From Heligmosomoides polygyrus polygyrus (lineage: Eukaryota > Nematoda > Chromadorea > Rhabditida > Heligmosomidae), in contig OX377201.1 in NCBI GenBank assembly GCA_947396885.1, positions 63,276,983 through 63,340,982 on the forward strand: a stretch of DNA of 64,000 bases, given 5' to 3'. Shown here in pieces: positions 51,817 through 63,370 of this stretch. Each line of letters opens with the position of its first letter. Within the stretch, counting starts at the first letter, position 1. The notes below the pieces were generated by a model. It did no database searches. It was not told the DNA's origin and saw only the letters and a list, made by a program, of their open reading frames with translations. A program made the translations under genes and the position numbers.

Positions 51817-54800
51817 GGTTTAATTACCCAAGTTTGAGGAGATCGATTTCAATCCGGCGCCTGCAGTGACACTGAGCGGCTGCGTGTGACCGTACTGCGT
51901 GTATTGATTCGGCCGTTTCGCGAAGATTCCGAGCGCCTATTCTAAGCTAATTACTTACTGTCTTTGGATCCCGCTGTGAGTCTCAACTTCCATCTGTAAC
52001 TAGTATTCGTGCAGGACGTCGCTCATCGATTTCTGGCTCTTCGATCCACACTGAGCTTGGTGCGAGCCCTGGTGGCGGGGGCCAAACTGCGTCTTACACA
52101 GCCACCTTTTAAGGTCTATTGTTCCACTACTGCTTTCACTGTTCGTCGAGGCTTTTGCGATCCGTCTTTGTTTTCTGATTTCATAGCGCGGCACCACTGC
52201 CTTATCTACTGGGATCATCGCTGCTCACAACTTCATGGAGACACCCAATCGTTCCTCGTCAGTGCCGGCCGTCAAAAGAAAGTACACCGAATATCCGTCG
52301 CCGAATAAGGACCAGTTTCTCGCGAATCTTCTGATTGATCTTCCTACAAGCAATTGTCCCTCTTTCTTGAAGCCTATCCTTGAAATGTTGATTGACACTA
52401 GCAGTTGGATTTAATTAAGGAGTTGTGCTCTAAGGTTACTGGAGAGAATGTGTCACTTAATGCTGAAAATAATAAGTTGAAACAGCTATTAGAGTCGTGT
52501 GATTCTCAGGTTAACAGTGCTGTCTTCTCTGCTCAAACGCCTCTCCAAATGTCTGCTGTCAGTCCTTCGGATAATGTTGAACAGGATTTAGAACGTGCCC
52601 GCTCTATTGTGTTAAGTGGTGTTTCTGAATCTACTTCGTTATCTTGTTCTGAAAGAGCCTCTCATGATCTTAAGGTTGCCCATTCTGTTCTCGATCATCT
52701 TAATGTGGAATACTTGCCTTGTACTGTTTATCGTCTTGGGTAGCCGGATGCAAGAAACTCTAGGCTCATAGAAGTTGTTTTCCTGTCCACTAAGTTCCAA
52801 CAACTTGCTGTCCAGCGTGCTCCCCGTTTACGAACCTTTCTCTGTAAGGGCATATTTCTTCGCCCGTCCTTACTACGGAGGAACGGGATCGTCTGCGCGA
52901 AGCACGTCGTGCTAAGCTCCTTTCTAAAGGCCTTAATAATGCTTGCTCCACTTCTGTATCTCCGTCTAGTGTTGTCAATACTCAGAATTGTCGTGAGAGC
53001 CGTTCCAGTGTGCAGGTAAATGGTTCCAATGTTCCGCAGTACGTTGCCTCAAAAAATGTTATGTCTTCGACCTCCTCTTCTGTTCATGCTGTCTTCGAAT
53101 ACTCCTCAATCTTGTAATGATTCGTTTTTGATCAATGTCTCAGGAAACTTCGGAATTCTCGTCGGCTAAATAATAAGACTTTTTCTGTCAGGTGTATTTT
53201 GGCCAGCCAATGTTCGCTCATTTGTAAAAAGAAAATGGGGATTTTCTGGTGGCTACTATAATCCGCGAAAATTATGACCTTGTTTTCGTGAAGGAATCTT
53301 GGTTGGCTTCCAGGATTGATGTTCTCCCCTCCTCGGTCTATTGAACTCTCAATATTCTTGTATACGCTGCGATCGCTCCAGGAAAAAAGGGTGGTGTTCT
53401 TGTCCTCATCAAGAACTCTCTGCTCTACAGTTTCCTATTCAAGGAGTCAATTCCTGATGCCTATGAAATTTACGCTTGTGACATGTTTTTAAGGTATGCA
53501 TCACTTCGTACCATTTTAGTATATCGAACTCCGTCTTGTAATGGTCATAGTACAGCTCTACTGCTCAAGTCATAAGTGATTTTAGTTGTTGTGAGTCACC
53601 GTGCATGTTTTGTCGTAGTTAATTGGTCTTCTTATCTTCATGATGAGTCATGCTATCGGTTCTACAGTAGCCCTACTAAGGAATTTCTTGGCACACTTTC
53701 GTCCCATCGATTTCTCCAGCTAGTTAAACAACCTACTAGAGGAAGTTCCTTTCTTGATTTGGTATTTTGCAATCTCCAACGACTTATTAGTCCAGTAAAT
53801 GTTATCGCACCTGTAGGAAGCAGCGATCATGCCTCGGTGGATTTCTCCATTAATGTTGAGGTTACTCCCAATCGATTGCGGTTAGTAAGAGATTTTTAAT
53901 CCGCTGATTACGTCACAATTGAAAATTATCTTCTTGATATTGATTGATATGGATCGTTTGGATGTGTTGATAGCGTTGACTGTGTATGAAAAGTTCCTTT
54001 CTATTTTACATCACGTCATTGATCTTTTTGTACCTTTTAGAAAGTCTGTAATAGGTCTATGAAGCTGCCACTTTACCTCAATAGGCCTATTTGCCGCCGC
54101 AATTGGCTCTGGGACGAGGCTGTTGAGGTAAACAGTGCTAGCAAGTGGGAAGAGTGTAAGATTTTCAGTACTAAAGTTGATAAGGCAGTTGCGAAATACA
54201 ACTGGTATTTAGAGACAAAATTGGTGGAATCAAAGGATACTACCAAACTTTATAAGTATATCAGCAAGAGGATTAAAGATCCCAAACCTATTCCAGCTAT
54301 AGTAATTAATGATAACGAAGTCGCCATCTCGGACAAAGACAAAGCCGAAGAGTTTCCTTTGGAATTTCATCGTGTCTTTGTAAGTGATTCTGGTTCTGGC
54401 TCTGTTTCGGAAAGTGAAGTTGTTAGGCATCCCATTATGGAACCTACCATCAGGTTCCATAGAGATAAGATTGTGGAATTGATTACTAAATGGCTAGCCT
54501 CTTTTTCTTTATCTCCGGATCTTATCCCCTTAGGTTTTATTGAAAATATCTTTTCTCACATTGCCTCTCCTTTGGAGTTCATCTGCAATTTGTCATTTAT
54601 GAGAGGTGAAGTACCTACTCGATGGAAACATTCTTTTGTTATGCCGGTACATAAAAACCCATCGCTTAATACTGCCACAAATTATCGGCAAATCAGCATC
54701 ACTTCAATCTTTGTCAGAGCGTTTGAAAAAATAATTAAAGGCTACTTAATCGCGCACCTGAACAAACACGCAATAATTCCGGCTAATCAGCATGGATTTT

Positions 54801-56150
54801 GGCAGGAGAGGTCTACTGAAATGGCGTTGTTAACACCCTTTAATGTTTGGACTATAGCAGTTGATGCCGGTAAGAGAGTCGATGTAGTATATTTTGATTT
54901 TGAGAAGGGACAGGGTGCCGACTTCGAAATTGATTCAGAAGCTCAAGTCTGTCGGCGTACATCCTAGTGCTATTAGGATTAGGAATTTTCTTCAGGATAG
55001 CACCTTTTAGGTTCTTATTGGTTGTGATTTTTCCTCGGTTTATCCTGTCACGAGTGGGGTCCCCCAAGGAGGGGTTCTCTCCCCGCTCTTGTTTCTGATT
55101 TATACATGTGATTTACCTGATCTTTTATCTCCAAATGGTGTATCCTGTGTTGTGTATGCAGATGATATCAAAGTCTACAAAATTATTGACAATTCAGCGG
55201 ATTGCTTATCTCTTCAGAACGCAATTGATCGGGTTTGCAGATGGTCCAGTGAGTGGGATTTGCCTTTGTCCTCTAAAAAGACAATGGTTCTGAGTATTGG
55301 ATTTAAGGATGCTTCCACAGGTTATGCAATTGGGTCAGATAAGATTAACTTTGTTAATGAAGTCAAGGATTTGGGTTTTGGGTATGATAACAAGCTATCC
55401 TTCTACAATCACTATAAGTCCATAATTGCTAGCGCATTCAGTCGTATTTTTAATCTCTTTAAGGCTCTACGTACACGCAATTCCATGGTACTTCTCAAAG
55501 CTTACAAAACGTGTGTAAGGCCTATATTGAGAACTGGTACGACTGTGTTCTTTCCATATAGGAAGAAGGACATTGATCTCCTCGAAAGTGCCCAAAACAA
55601 CTTCACGCGTAAACTGGCTATGCGGTGTTCTGGACTGAATTTTGAGTTCATTCCAAACGGAGTTATAAGACGTCGGTTGTATGGCTTACGCAGTTTGCAT
55701 TTCAGAAGAAAACGAAATGATCTCGTTATGGTATTCAAAATTCTTACTGGTAGAGCTTCTGTTAACTCCTCCAATTTTTTCACAGTTGTTGATTACTCTA
55801 GTAGAGGTGGTAGGAAGAAAGTCAAGGCTCCGTTTTGTAGGAAACAGGTCAGTGCACAATTCTTTTCTAATAGGATTGCTATGCTCTTAAATAAGACGTT
55901 CAAAGAAGACTTCCTACACCTGAATCTTGGCTCTTTTAAAGCTAAGGCAAGTAAGGCTATGGCAGAGGTGTCCTGATTTTCTTTTCTTTTGATTCACTTT
56001 TATTTTGTTTTATTCCGTAAGTAATGATGCTGTTTTGTCATATGCCGTTCTTTGGTTCATTTAGCTGACGTTTGTGTTTGATTTTGTTTGTTGTTTTATA
56101 CGTAGTCTTCGGGCTACGTCCAGAATAAAGTAAAGTACTAAATAATAAAC
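51817..56150 (+). mobile_element. CR1-like LINE, nearly complete, decayed
   Basis: Starts near GGTTTAATTACCCAAGTTTG and ends in ATAAAGTAAAGTACTAAATA. ORF1 (52405-52743 and beyond) has a coiled-coil-like MDLIKELCSKVTGENVSLNA and RARSIVLSGVSESTSLS. The endonuclease (about 53150-53930) is riddled with stops. The reverse transcriptase follows as two long frames. No target duplication was found. It lies upstream of, and antisense to, the visible glucosidase exons. Confidence 0.82.
54059..55976 (+). pseudogene. CR1-like reverse transcriptase, one frameshift and one stop
   Basis: First frame (54059-54967): MPVHKNPSLNTATNYRQISI, ANQHGFWQERSTEMALLTPF, VVYFDFEK, after which the frame shifts. A TAG near 55009 precedes TSGVPQGGVLSPLLFLIYTC. 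The second long frame (55089-55976) carries the intact catalytic box SCVVYADDIKVYK and runs to RIAMLLNKTFKEDFLHLNLG and a TGA. It is the best preserved retroelement enzyme in the window, but still interrupted. Confidence 0.85.
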
Positions 56151-56159
56151 AATACAAGC

Positions 56160-56545
56160 CAAGTCAAGGTCGTTGTGGCACTGTCGCTGTCACGTAGGAC
56201 TGGACAGCCACCGTTGGAAGACTAGTGCAGCTCGAGCAATTACACCAGTAACGCTGCTTTCCCCTTGGAACGAGAGGTGTCCCTAGCAAGATCCTTGTCC
56301 TGACCCAGAACGCAGTCTGTCAGAAGTACTGGGGCTTCATGCCAACTTAACTGGAGACGAACGCATTCGATCAGACCTCGGGCAAACAGGCCGAGGGGAC
56401 ATCAAGCTAAGGGTTCTCCGAATCCTTTGGGTCCTCTACCAGCAAGTGCTGCATTGTTCCAGAATTAATTAAGAATGTGTACACTAGTTCATATATAGGT
56501 GGCGGCAAGAGGTAAAGGAGAGGCAGTTATGGGTATTATGACATC
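56160..56545. other. No assigned feature
   Basis: Nothing recognised between the two LINEs. Confidence 0.5.
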
Positions 56546-56549
56546 ATCT

Positions 56550-57016
56550 TCAGCGCTCTTCAGCGCCATCCTCGAAAACGTCATGCGCGAACTAAAATGA
56601 ATAGACATGGGAGTGAAGGTCGACGGCCGGCAACTACACCATTTTCTCTTCGCTGACAACATCATGCCCGTAACACCGAGCATCAGCCAGGCGGAGCGAA
56701 TGGTGGCCGACTTCGACATGTGGGAACGTTGGACTGGATCTGAATCTTACAAACACGATGTGCGTGAGGAACGAACAAGTTTCTGATGTCCCATTCTCGC
56801 TCATCTCCGAATGCTCCAGCTACGTGTATCTTGGGTCGCGAAGTCAACATCGACTACGACCTGGCGGCCGAACTGGGCAGGAGGAAACGAGCGGCTTTGG
56901 GACTTTCAAAAGCGTCGAAGAAATCGTGAAGAAGACGAAGAACGTCCAACTCCGTGCCCACCTATTCGACTCCACTGTTCTTCCTGCCCTAACATACGCT
57001 TCAGAGACCTAGGCTA
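56550..57016 (+). pseudogene. RTE LINE fragment
   Basis: DMGVKVDGRQLHHFLFADNI, MPVTPSISQAERM and, further on, LTYASET closely match 45830-46260 of the other RTE copy, including the shared FADN box. It has several small deletions and is cut off by the palindrome. Confidence 0.8.
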
Positions 57017-57017
57017 A

Positions 57018-57442
57018 CCAGGATACTATATCAACGCTAGGTCAGAACGGCGCAAGTGTTGTATATGGGCAGAACAGCCTCTCCCTGGGAAGGTAACAAA
57101 CTGCAGTTATCTCGACCCAATACAACTCTGCGCAGAGTTAGGGGCGACGGAAGTCGCGTGTTCGCGCCCTGTTGATTCATGTGCTTCACAGCTGACGGGC
57201 GTGCGCGGGAAGAGGGTCCGTACTGCGCCTCGGCGCAGTACGGACCCTCTTCCCGCGCACGCCCGTCAGCTGTGAAGCACATGAATCAACAGGGCGCGAA
57301 CACGCGACTTCCGTCGCCCCTGACTCTGCGCAGAGTTGTATTGGGGTCGAGATACCTGCAGTTTGTTACTTCCCAGGGAGAGGCGGTTCTGCCCATATAC
57401 AACACTTGCGCGGTTCAACCTGCCGTTGAGATAGCATCCTGG
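57018..57442. mobile_element. 425-bp near-perfect palindrome with TAA duplication
   Basis: Arms of about 212 bp meet at TC (57230-57231): TCCGTACTGCGCC on the left faces GGCGCAGTACGGA on the right. Differences appear only in the outermost and a few scattered bases. Ends read CCAGGATACTATATC and GATAGCATCCTGG, with TAA on each side (57015-57017, 57443-57445), a PIF/Harbinger-type three-base target. The same 80-codon frame is therefore found on both strands. Confidence 0.8.
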
Positions 57443-57449
57443 TAAGATC

Positions 57450-58190
57450 GTCCGAGACGCTGTTGACTCCGGCTAGAGCAAGTCGATGATCAACGAGACG
57501 AAAGGTGATACAGGTGAGATGATGACATCATCATCTACAGAGAGACATGTTATCAATCCAGCCGACTGCGGAGCCACCAGCTATGGTCCATAGAGAATTA
57601 CTCATCACGGCAGCAGTCAATCGGTGGTAGACCAATTCGAAGCATGGCTTAAATCAATTCACGTTGGCAAGGTAGTGAGGTTGACAAATGATTTCAAGGA
57701 ACTTGCCAGATCCTATTATATAATCCTATTATATAAAGCGGAAAGGCATGAATCACTGTCTGTCAACGGGTGCATTTCTGCCAACGGGTGCAAACAACGG
57801 GTACGTTCGTTGACACCACACCCAGCTGTTCGTCGTATATTGTTGAACCTGCATGGCAGGCAGCCACTGCTTCCGGTGTTGACTACAACGATGCTTCCAT
57901 TGCCGGGTGGTCACCAAAGAACACCCACTTGATGAGGTTTCGCAAGACGTCACCACGACTATGACGACCTGCCGCTGCCGGGTTTAGACAACACGTGAAG
58001 CGTTGCGGAAGAGGCCTGTGCTGCGGCACGGCTCAGACTCCATGATCTGTGATGGAAGACGTCGATACGCCTATGGAAAACGCGCTTTTTATTTGGAAAT
58101 TGTTCACTTTGATCCCACTTCGCGCACTGGGTTACTATTTCTACCTACCCAGGTCCTCCAATTTTAAGTGGTGGACCAGGACAGGTCAGC
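57450..58190. other. No assigned gene
   Basis: GATGACATCATCATCT and TATATAATCCTATTATATAA are short local repeats. No coding supported. Confidence 0.45.
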
Positions 58191-58194
58191 GAAG

Positions 58195-58400
58195 AAAGTT
58201 CGCCGGACCTACGCTCAGTGATGCTATCGGTTCTCTTCCAGACTTAATCGATCGGGGTGGGTGTTGCGTAATTGTGGAAGGTCACTCAAACATATATCGA
58301 TCGATATTGTTGATCGTTTGAGCGGCGCTATCGTTTCTCTCTTGGACTTAATCGATCGGGGTGGGTGTTGCGTGGTTTTCGTACAGATATCTTCCTGTTA
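58195..58400. repeat. ATCGATCGGGGTGGG tandem repeat, first part
   Basis: TTAATCGATCGGGGTGGGTG occurs at about 58247 and 58352, with a shared GCTATCGTTTCTCT / GATATTGTTGATCG context. The array resumes at 60360. Confidence 0.65.
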
Positions 58401-58594
58401 CGCCGGGGTGTTTCACCCGGGAGCTGGATTTCTAGCGATGTGTCCTGAACCGGACAGGAAATCTATTTCATTGCCTTCTATGGCACCAGCAGGGGTCGGT
58501 CCGTCCGCCTCTGCTGTGCCCGCGCTCCGCTCCGTACCGGCCGCTCGCCAGGTACCACCGAGTCAAGAATCCTCCGAGACCGGCTGCTTGCCAC

Positions 58595-60021
58595 CAGGGA
58601 TGTGCGTTTACCGGTTAACGACTTACCGGTTTAACGGATTTACCGGCACTTTCGCGATGCTTTTAACGAAAATTTCCGGTAAAATCCCAAATTTACCGGA
58701 AAATTTAACGACTTTTTTTCGTACAAAATCATGTTCCCTTCTATCGAATGGAGAAGGAAACATACTACCGATCTCAGTTTAGAAGCGATTGCTTCTATCT
58801 TCTCCGATAACTTGCTACTTGCGTTCGCGGTCCTCAACCTCATTAAAACAGCCATGCCATATCAGGAGGCGGACATGGTGCGCCTCAGTGTGAAAGCGCG
58901 CTCCACTGGATTAGTACCTCGCGCTGGCATTCCTCACACGACATGAGACAATTTGGACTGGAGATATTGAAGCTCTCAGAATAGACGATCGCCAGAGTCA
59001 TAAGGAGAAGATACGCTCATGTCTTGTTCCCGTAATTTAGTCCAAGATGTAAGGCATCGGAATGTCTCCGCTAGTCCTCCTGATCTGCTGACCTCGTGCA
59101 TACTTCCCGTCGCCATGATTGAATCCCGCCGACGAATTTTGTAGAGCGACGCGAAGGAATTTGAATTACTCTGCGCACGTCGCATCGCCCATTGCTCTGG
59201 AAGGAAACGCGACGGCGATCCGTCCAGAACCAACGCTAAACACCGCGCGCGGCGCGAAAAAGTATGCCATCCCCGCGATGGGCGCGGGAAGCCATCGTGC
59301 ATGCCGATCGCCACTGTTGCGGCGGCCGCGGTGAAGTTTCCTTTGGCTATTCAACCGCGTGCGACGGAATGGCCATGAATGAGTGCCGCGATGGCATCGT
59401 GGCGATGGAAGTATGCCCCGGCCTTAAGCTTTTTCCCATATAAGAAGAGAAAAAAATTCGCTATCTGTCACATTTCGTTCTTATTTCCTGAAGTGTCTGG
59501 CTTTGCTCCAAAGTACAGCTTAATAGTTCAAAAAAGTGGTAGTGTAAGGTGTAAATCATTTCTTCATGGAATGAAACGGTGATAATTGTGATATTTTCAA
59601 AAAGCAGTTAAACTGTTAATCCAAAAAGAAATATCGCAATATTCGATTGAATGTCGGGTGTTCCAGAAATATTTTTGAGTTCAATTAAGCTGTTTTAAAG
59701 TTTTGATTAAGATTCTATTTGTTAAAGCACTCGCAATATAGATAATTCCACTTGTGCATTGTTAGGCTTCCGCTTGCTTTGTTTGCTTTAGGATGACGTA
59801 GGCATGACAGATGATATGGTTTTTCTGAACGTGATGATGTTTCGGTGAAAAGCTTTACGTTTCTTTTTTACATTACCGCCGCTTAAAACCAGTTGTTTTT
59901 AAGGGAATATTAAATTTTAAAAAATATCGGATTTACCGAATTTTCCGGAATTTACCGGCGAATTTCCGCGTTAAAAATTTGCGGTAAAAAATTTACCGGT
60001 GGCAAGTAGCGCACACCCCTG
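58595..60021. mobile_element. hAT-like non-autonomous element
   Basis: Ends CAGGGATGTGCG and CGCACACCCCTG are inverted repeats, followed inward by repeated TTTACCGG words on both sides. Eight bases at each flank, CTTGCCAC (58587-58594) and CTCGTCAC (60022-60029), match at six positions, as expected for an eroded hAT duplication. It splits the ATCGAT-type array. No transposase; a GC-rich block lies at 59040-59420. Confidence 0.55.
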
Positions 60022-60355
60022 CTCGTCACCACGCACCAGGTGAAGACTGCTGCTCCGAGCCAGCTGCTCGCCACCACGCACCAGACCAGAATGAGCCCGG
60101 AGCGCCCGGGCCCCCTTTATATAGAGTTTGGCGCGGGGAAGGCCGGCCCCCTAAGTGGACGCGCGCCGCCCCGCCGCCTCCGAATGGCCGACGCTGGGCA
60201 CAGGCAAGGCGGACGGCGATCGATCGATCCCGCAGCTGGGAAAACACAAATACACAGAATTACTAACAGAACACCACATAGAATAACACAAATAACCTAC
60301 AAATACACAAATACACAACAAAGATCATTTCTGCGCGGCTTCGCGCCTCGCCCAT
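60022..60355. other. GC-rich block followed by ACAAATACAC-rich tract
   Basis: CACCACGCACCAG occurs twice (60028, 60073). Tandem-like ACAAATACAC and CAAATAACC words occur at 60240-60330. No gene supported. Confidence 0.5.
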
Positions 60356-60359
60356 CCTT

Positions 60360-60900
60360 CACAGTCCGATATTATTGATCGTTTGAGCGGTACTGTCGTT
60401 TCTTTCTCTCACTTAGTCGATCTTGGTGGGTGTTGCGTGATTAGCATGGCAGCCGGAAGGCCGCTCAGAAATTCAATATCGATCGATGTTATCGATCATT
60501 AGAGCGACGCTATCGTTTCTCTCTCAGACTTCATCGATCGAGGTGGGTGAGGTGTTAGAGCTATCCAAGGTCGCTCAGAAATTTAATATCGGTCAATATT
60601 GCCGGTGCTATCGGTCTTCTCCGTGACCTAGCTGATCGGAGTGGGTGTTGATTGATTAAGATGACTTAAAGAAAGGCCTCACTGCATGAAGAAGCTTTGA
60701 TCAGACAGTCAGTATCTATCGATATAATCGATAATTAAAGTGATGCTATCGGTTTTCTCTCACACCTAACCAATCGGGGTAGGAGTAGCGTTATTGTTGA
60801 TCGACGGAAGCGCTTCACAGCAATTGGGGCGCTTCGATGAAGCAGTCAATATCGGTCGGTGTTATCGGTCTTTTGAAAGCGATACTGAATTTCTCCCAGA
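60360..60900. repeat. ATCGAT-type tandem array, period about 115 bp
   Basis: About five diverged units, each with a TATCGATCATT-like start, GCTATCGTTTCTCTC, then ATCGAT-GGGGTGGGTGTTG and GCTCAGAAATTYAATATCG. Confidence 0.7.
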
Positions 60901-61590
60901 TGCGTTGAAGGAAATAAAATCGAATGGAGACCGCCATATATAATGGAGGAAGGAATGAGTCACTTTCTGTAGTGGTTCTTCAGTAGCAAAAATAAAGTAC
61001 CCACCCTCTCCCTCCCCCAATTTTTCGACGACACCAGGCTCTCGTATATAATTCTTCCCGTTCGCCTCCTCAAAATTAATGGCCAATGTCATAACCTGGA
61101 AGACGCTCTTTTTGATTTGGAAATTGTTCACTTTGACCTCAAGAGCATACTTACTTCGCGCGCTGGGTTACTAAGCTATTTCTAACTGCCCAGATCCTCC
61201 AATTTCCAGGACAGGTCAGCGAAAAAAGTTGGTGGGACCTACGCTCGGTTCCACTACGCTTTTACCAGTCTCGCCCCTAGGTCCTAATTTTCGGCAGTGC
61301 TTTGACCAATTTCCATAGCACCGTATGCAGAGGAGGACAGTATTTTTGTCCTAAGTCACCTATTCAGCTATTTGTCACACCTCGCGGCATAAACCACGGC
61401 GACTAGACGGAAACGGTCAGACGTTCGATTAGACTTGACGAGCTGCATAGGTTGTGAACACAACCCCAGACGAAGCAGTAGTACTGGGACATTTTCTTGA
61501 GTACTATACAGAGATGTAAGTGATACTCAGAAATGCATCAGCCTGTAGCAGGCGTACGTTTCCACGTGATCAACTTCGACGCTAGGGATA
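60901..61590. other. No assigned gene
   Basis: CTTTTTATTTGGAAATTGTT (58084) recurs in near form at 61108, so part is a second copy of sequence at about 58070-58215. No coding supported. Confidence 0.5.
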
Positions 61591-61790
61591 CTTCCTTACC
61601 CACCGTTGGTTGCCGGCAAAGCCGGTGACGGACGCTGAGTGAGTAAGGAACCTACTCACCCAGCGTCCGTCACCTAGCTTTGGGCTACGTTCCTAGCGTG
61701 GCCCGCCATACCCAAAGCCGGCAAGTCTGGCGTGGCCCGCACGTCCAGCGTCAGTCGCCGGCGAAGCCGGCGACGGACGCTGGTCGTTGA
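61591..61790. repeat. Cluster of GC-rich hairpins
   Basis: CCAGCGTC then GTCGCCGGCG face GCCGGCGAC and GGACGCTGG around 61748-61782. GCCGGCAAAGCCGGTGACGG (61611) and ACCCAGCGTCCGTCAC (61656) form a further pair. Confidence 0.65.
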
Positions 61791-61963
61791 TAATTTGGTC
61801 TCCCCGCCGGAGGGGTTGGTCTAGAGACTTTCTAGAAGATTCCGCTGCCCAATATAAGCAGGCTGAATGTCATTACACCATCAACGGAGCAACAGCGGTC
61901 CGCGCCACCAAAGGACGGACGGACCCCAAAACGCCAGATATCCTACTATATATAAACGAGCGT

Positions 61964-62010
61964 GTGTGTGTATGTGTGCGCGTGCGTGTGTGTGTGTGTT
62001 TGTGTTTCCG
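61964..62010. repeat. (TG)n microsatellite
   Basis: Interrupted GTGTGTGTGTATGTGTGCGC run directly before the minisatellite. Confidence 0.9.
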
Positions 62011-62040
62011 TCAGTAATGGAATGGGGGCACTGAGTAGCC

Positions 62041-62433
62041 GAACACGTCGGCGACCACGCATGGCGCGTCGTAGACGTGCCGAACACGTCGGCAACCGCG
62101 CACGGCGGGCCGTAGACGTGCCGAAAACGTCGGCGACCGCGCATGGCGAGCCGTAGACGTGCCGAACACGTCGGCAACCGTGCATGGCGAGCAGTAGACG
62201 TGCTGAATACGTCGGCAACCGTGCACGGCGAGCCGTAGACGTGCCGAAAACGTCGGCAACCGCGCATGGCGCGTCGTAGACGTGCCGAACACGTCGGCAA
62301 CCGTGCATGGCGAGTCGTAGACGAGCCGAACACGTCGGCAACCGTGCACGGCGAGCCGTAGACGTGCCGAACACGTCGGCGATCGTGCATGGCGAGCCTA
62401 AGACGTGCCGAACACGTCGGCAACCGTGCATAG
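62041..62433. repeat. 41-bp minisatellite, about 9.5 copies
   Basis: Unit begins GAACACGTCGGCAACCGYGC and continues ATGGCGAGCCGTAGACGTGCC. Because 41 is not divisible by three, each minus frame reads the unit in all three phases, yielding repetitive open frames up to 180 codons. There is no evidence these are translated. Confidence 0.92.
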
Positions 62434-62474
62434 GCATTTAGGTGATCATCGACGGAAGGCCTTCACAGCAGGGC

Positions 62475-62797
62475 AATCGATATCGATCGATATTATCGAT
62501 TTTTTGTAGATTTCGTTCAAGTGATCCGAAACTTCAGCCCTGGGATAATCGAGGTCGTTGAACACGAATCTGAAGTCGAATCAATCGATATCGATCGATA
62601 CTATCGATTTTTTGTGGATGTCGCTCAAGCGGTCCGAAACTTCAGCCCTGGGGTAATCGAGGTCGCTGAACACGAATATGAAGTAGACCAATCGATATCG
62701 ATCGATATTATCGATTTTTTTGAGGATGACGTTCAAGCGGCACGAAACTTCAGCCCTGGGGGTAATCAAGGTCGCTGAACACGAATCCAAAGTTCGT
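62475..62797 (+). repeat. 108-bp tandem repeat, three units (forward)
   Basis: Units start AATCGATATCGATCGATA at 62475, 62583 and 62690 and each includes ACTTCAGCCCTGGG and GAACACGAAT. The inverse array lies at 63370-63740. Confidence 0.85.
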
Positions 62798-62829
62798 TTT
62801 TGAACAGTCGATAGCAATCAATCGATATT

Positions 62830-63370
62830 TGGCAAAATAGCGTTATTTTGGATGTCGTCCATTTTTTCGTTTTTAAAACTTGCCCCAATCGACGTAGTTA
62901 AAATGTTCTTCCTGAGGAAACCATGACATGGGGTGACAGCTACAATTGATGATAGAAGTTATTGCCACGGCGAAGAGCCGGCCGAGAGGCCGCACGGACG
63001 GCTGGTATTCTGATAAAACGACATACTCTTCTGCTCCACTGAACACTTTAGTTTACCGCTAAAGAAAGCAGGAAACGAGGGCTGCACGTTAAAGCCCAGG
63101 GCACAATGCAAATACCTAGGAGTACAAAAGTCTCGCAGTACGTACAGTGTATACTATGATAGGGCAATCTATTGGTTCCTCACTACTGGCCCTCCCCTAG
63201 TGAAACGGCCCCCCATTACTGGTACTGGTCCCCCTCAATGATCCACCCTTTGCGGACAACGTCTTCGGCACACCTTCTAAATCCCAAGGCATATCGGACG
63301 ACGTCTTCGACACGTCTACCTAGATCCTCAAACACGTTGAGCGACGTCTTTGGCACGTCTTCTGAGTCCC
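62830..63370. other. Spacer between the two inverted arrays
   Basis: Holds ACTGGCCCTCC, CCTAGGAGTACAAAAGTCTC (63115; also at 38670) and GCGGACAACGTCTTCGGCAC. This is part of the ATCGAT-family repeat shared with 38.7 kb; no gene. Confidence 0.6.

Noticed and set aside
57037..57445. Identical 81-codon proteins on both strands
   Set aside because: A consequence of the 425-bp palindrome, not two genes.
60100..60130. TATA-like promoter (TTTATATAG) before GC-rich sequence
   Set aside because: No gene follows and the block is repetitive.
61881..62437. Long minus-strand open frames (163-180 codons) across the minisatellite
   Set aside because: They are explained by a stop-free 41-bp repeat read in three phases; no independent coding signal.
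62475..62797. CRISPR-like array
   Set aside because: Three adjoining 108-bp units with no spacers, in a eukaryotic repeat family.
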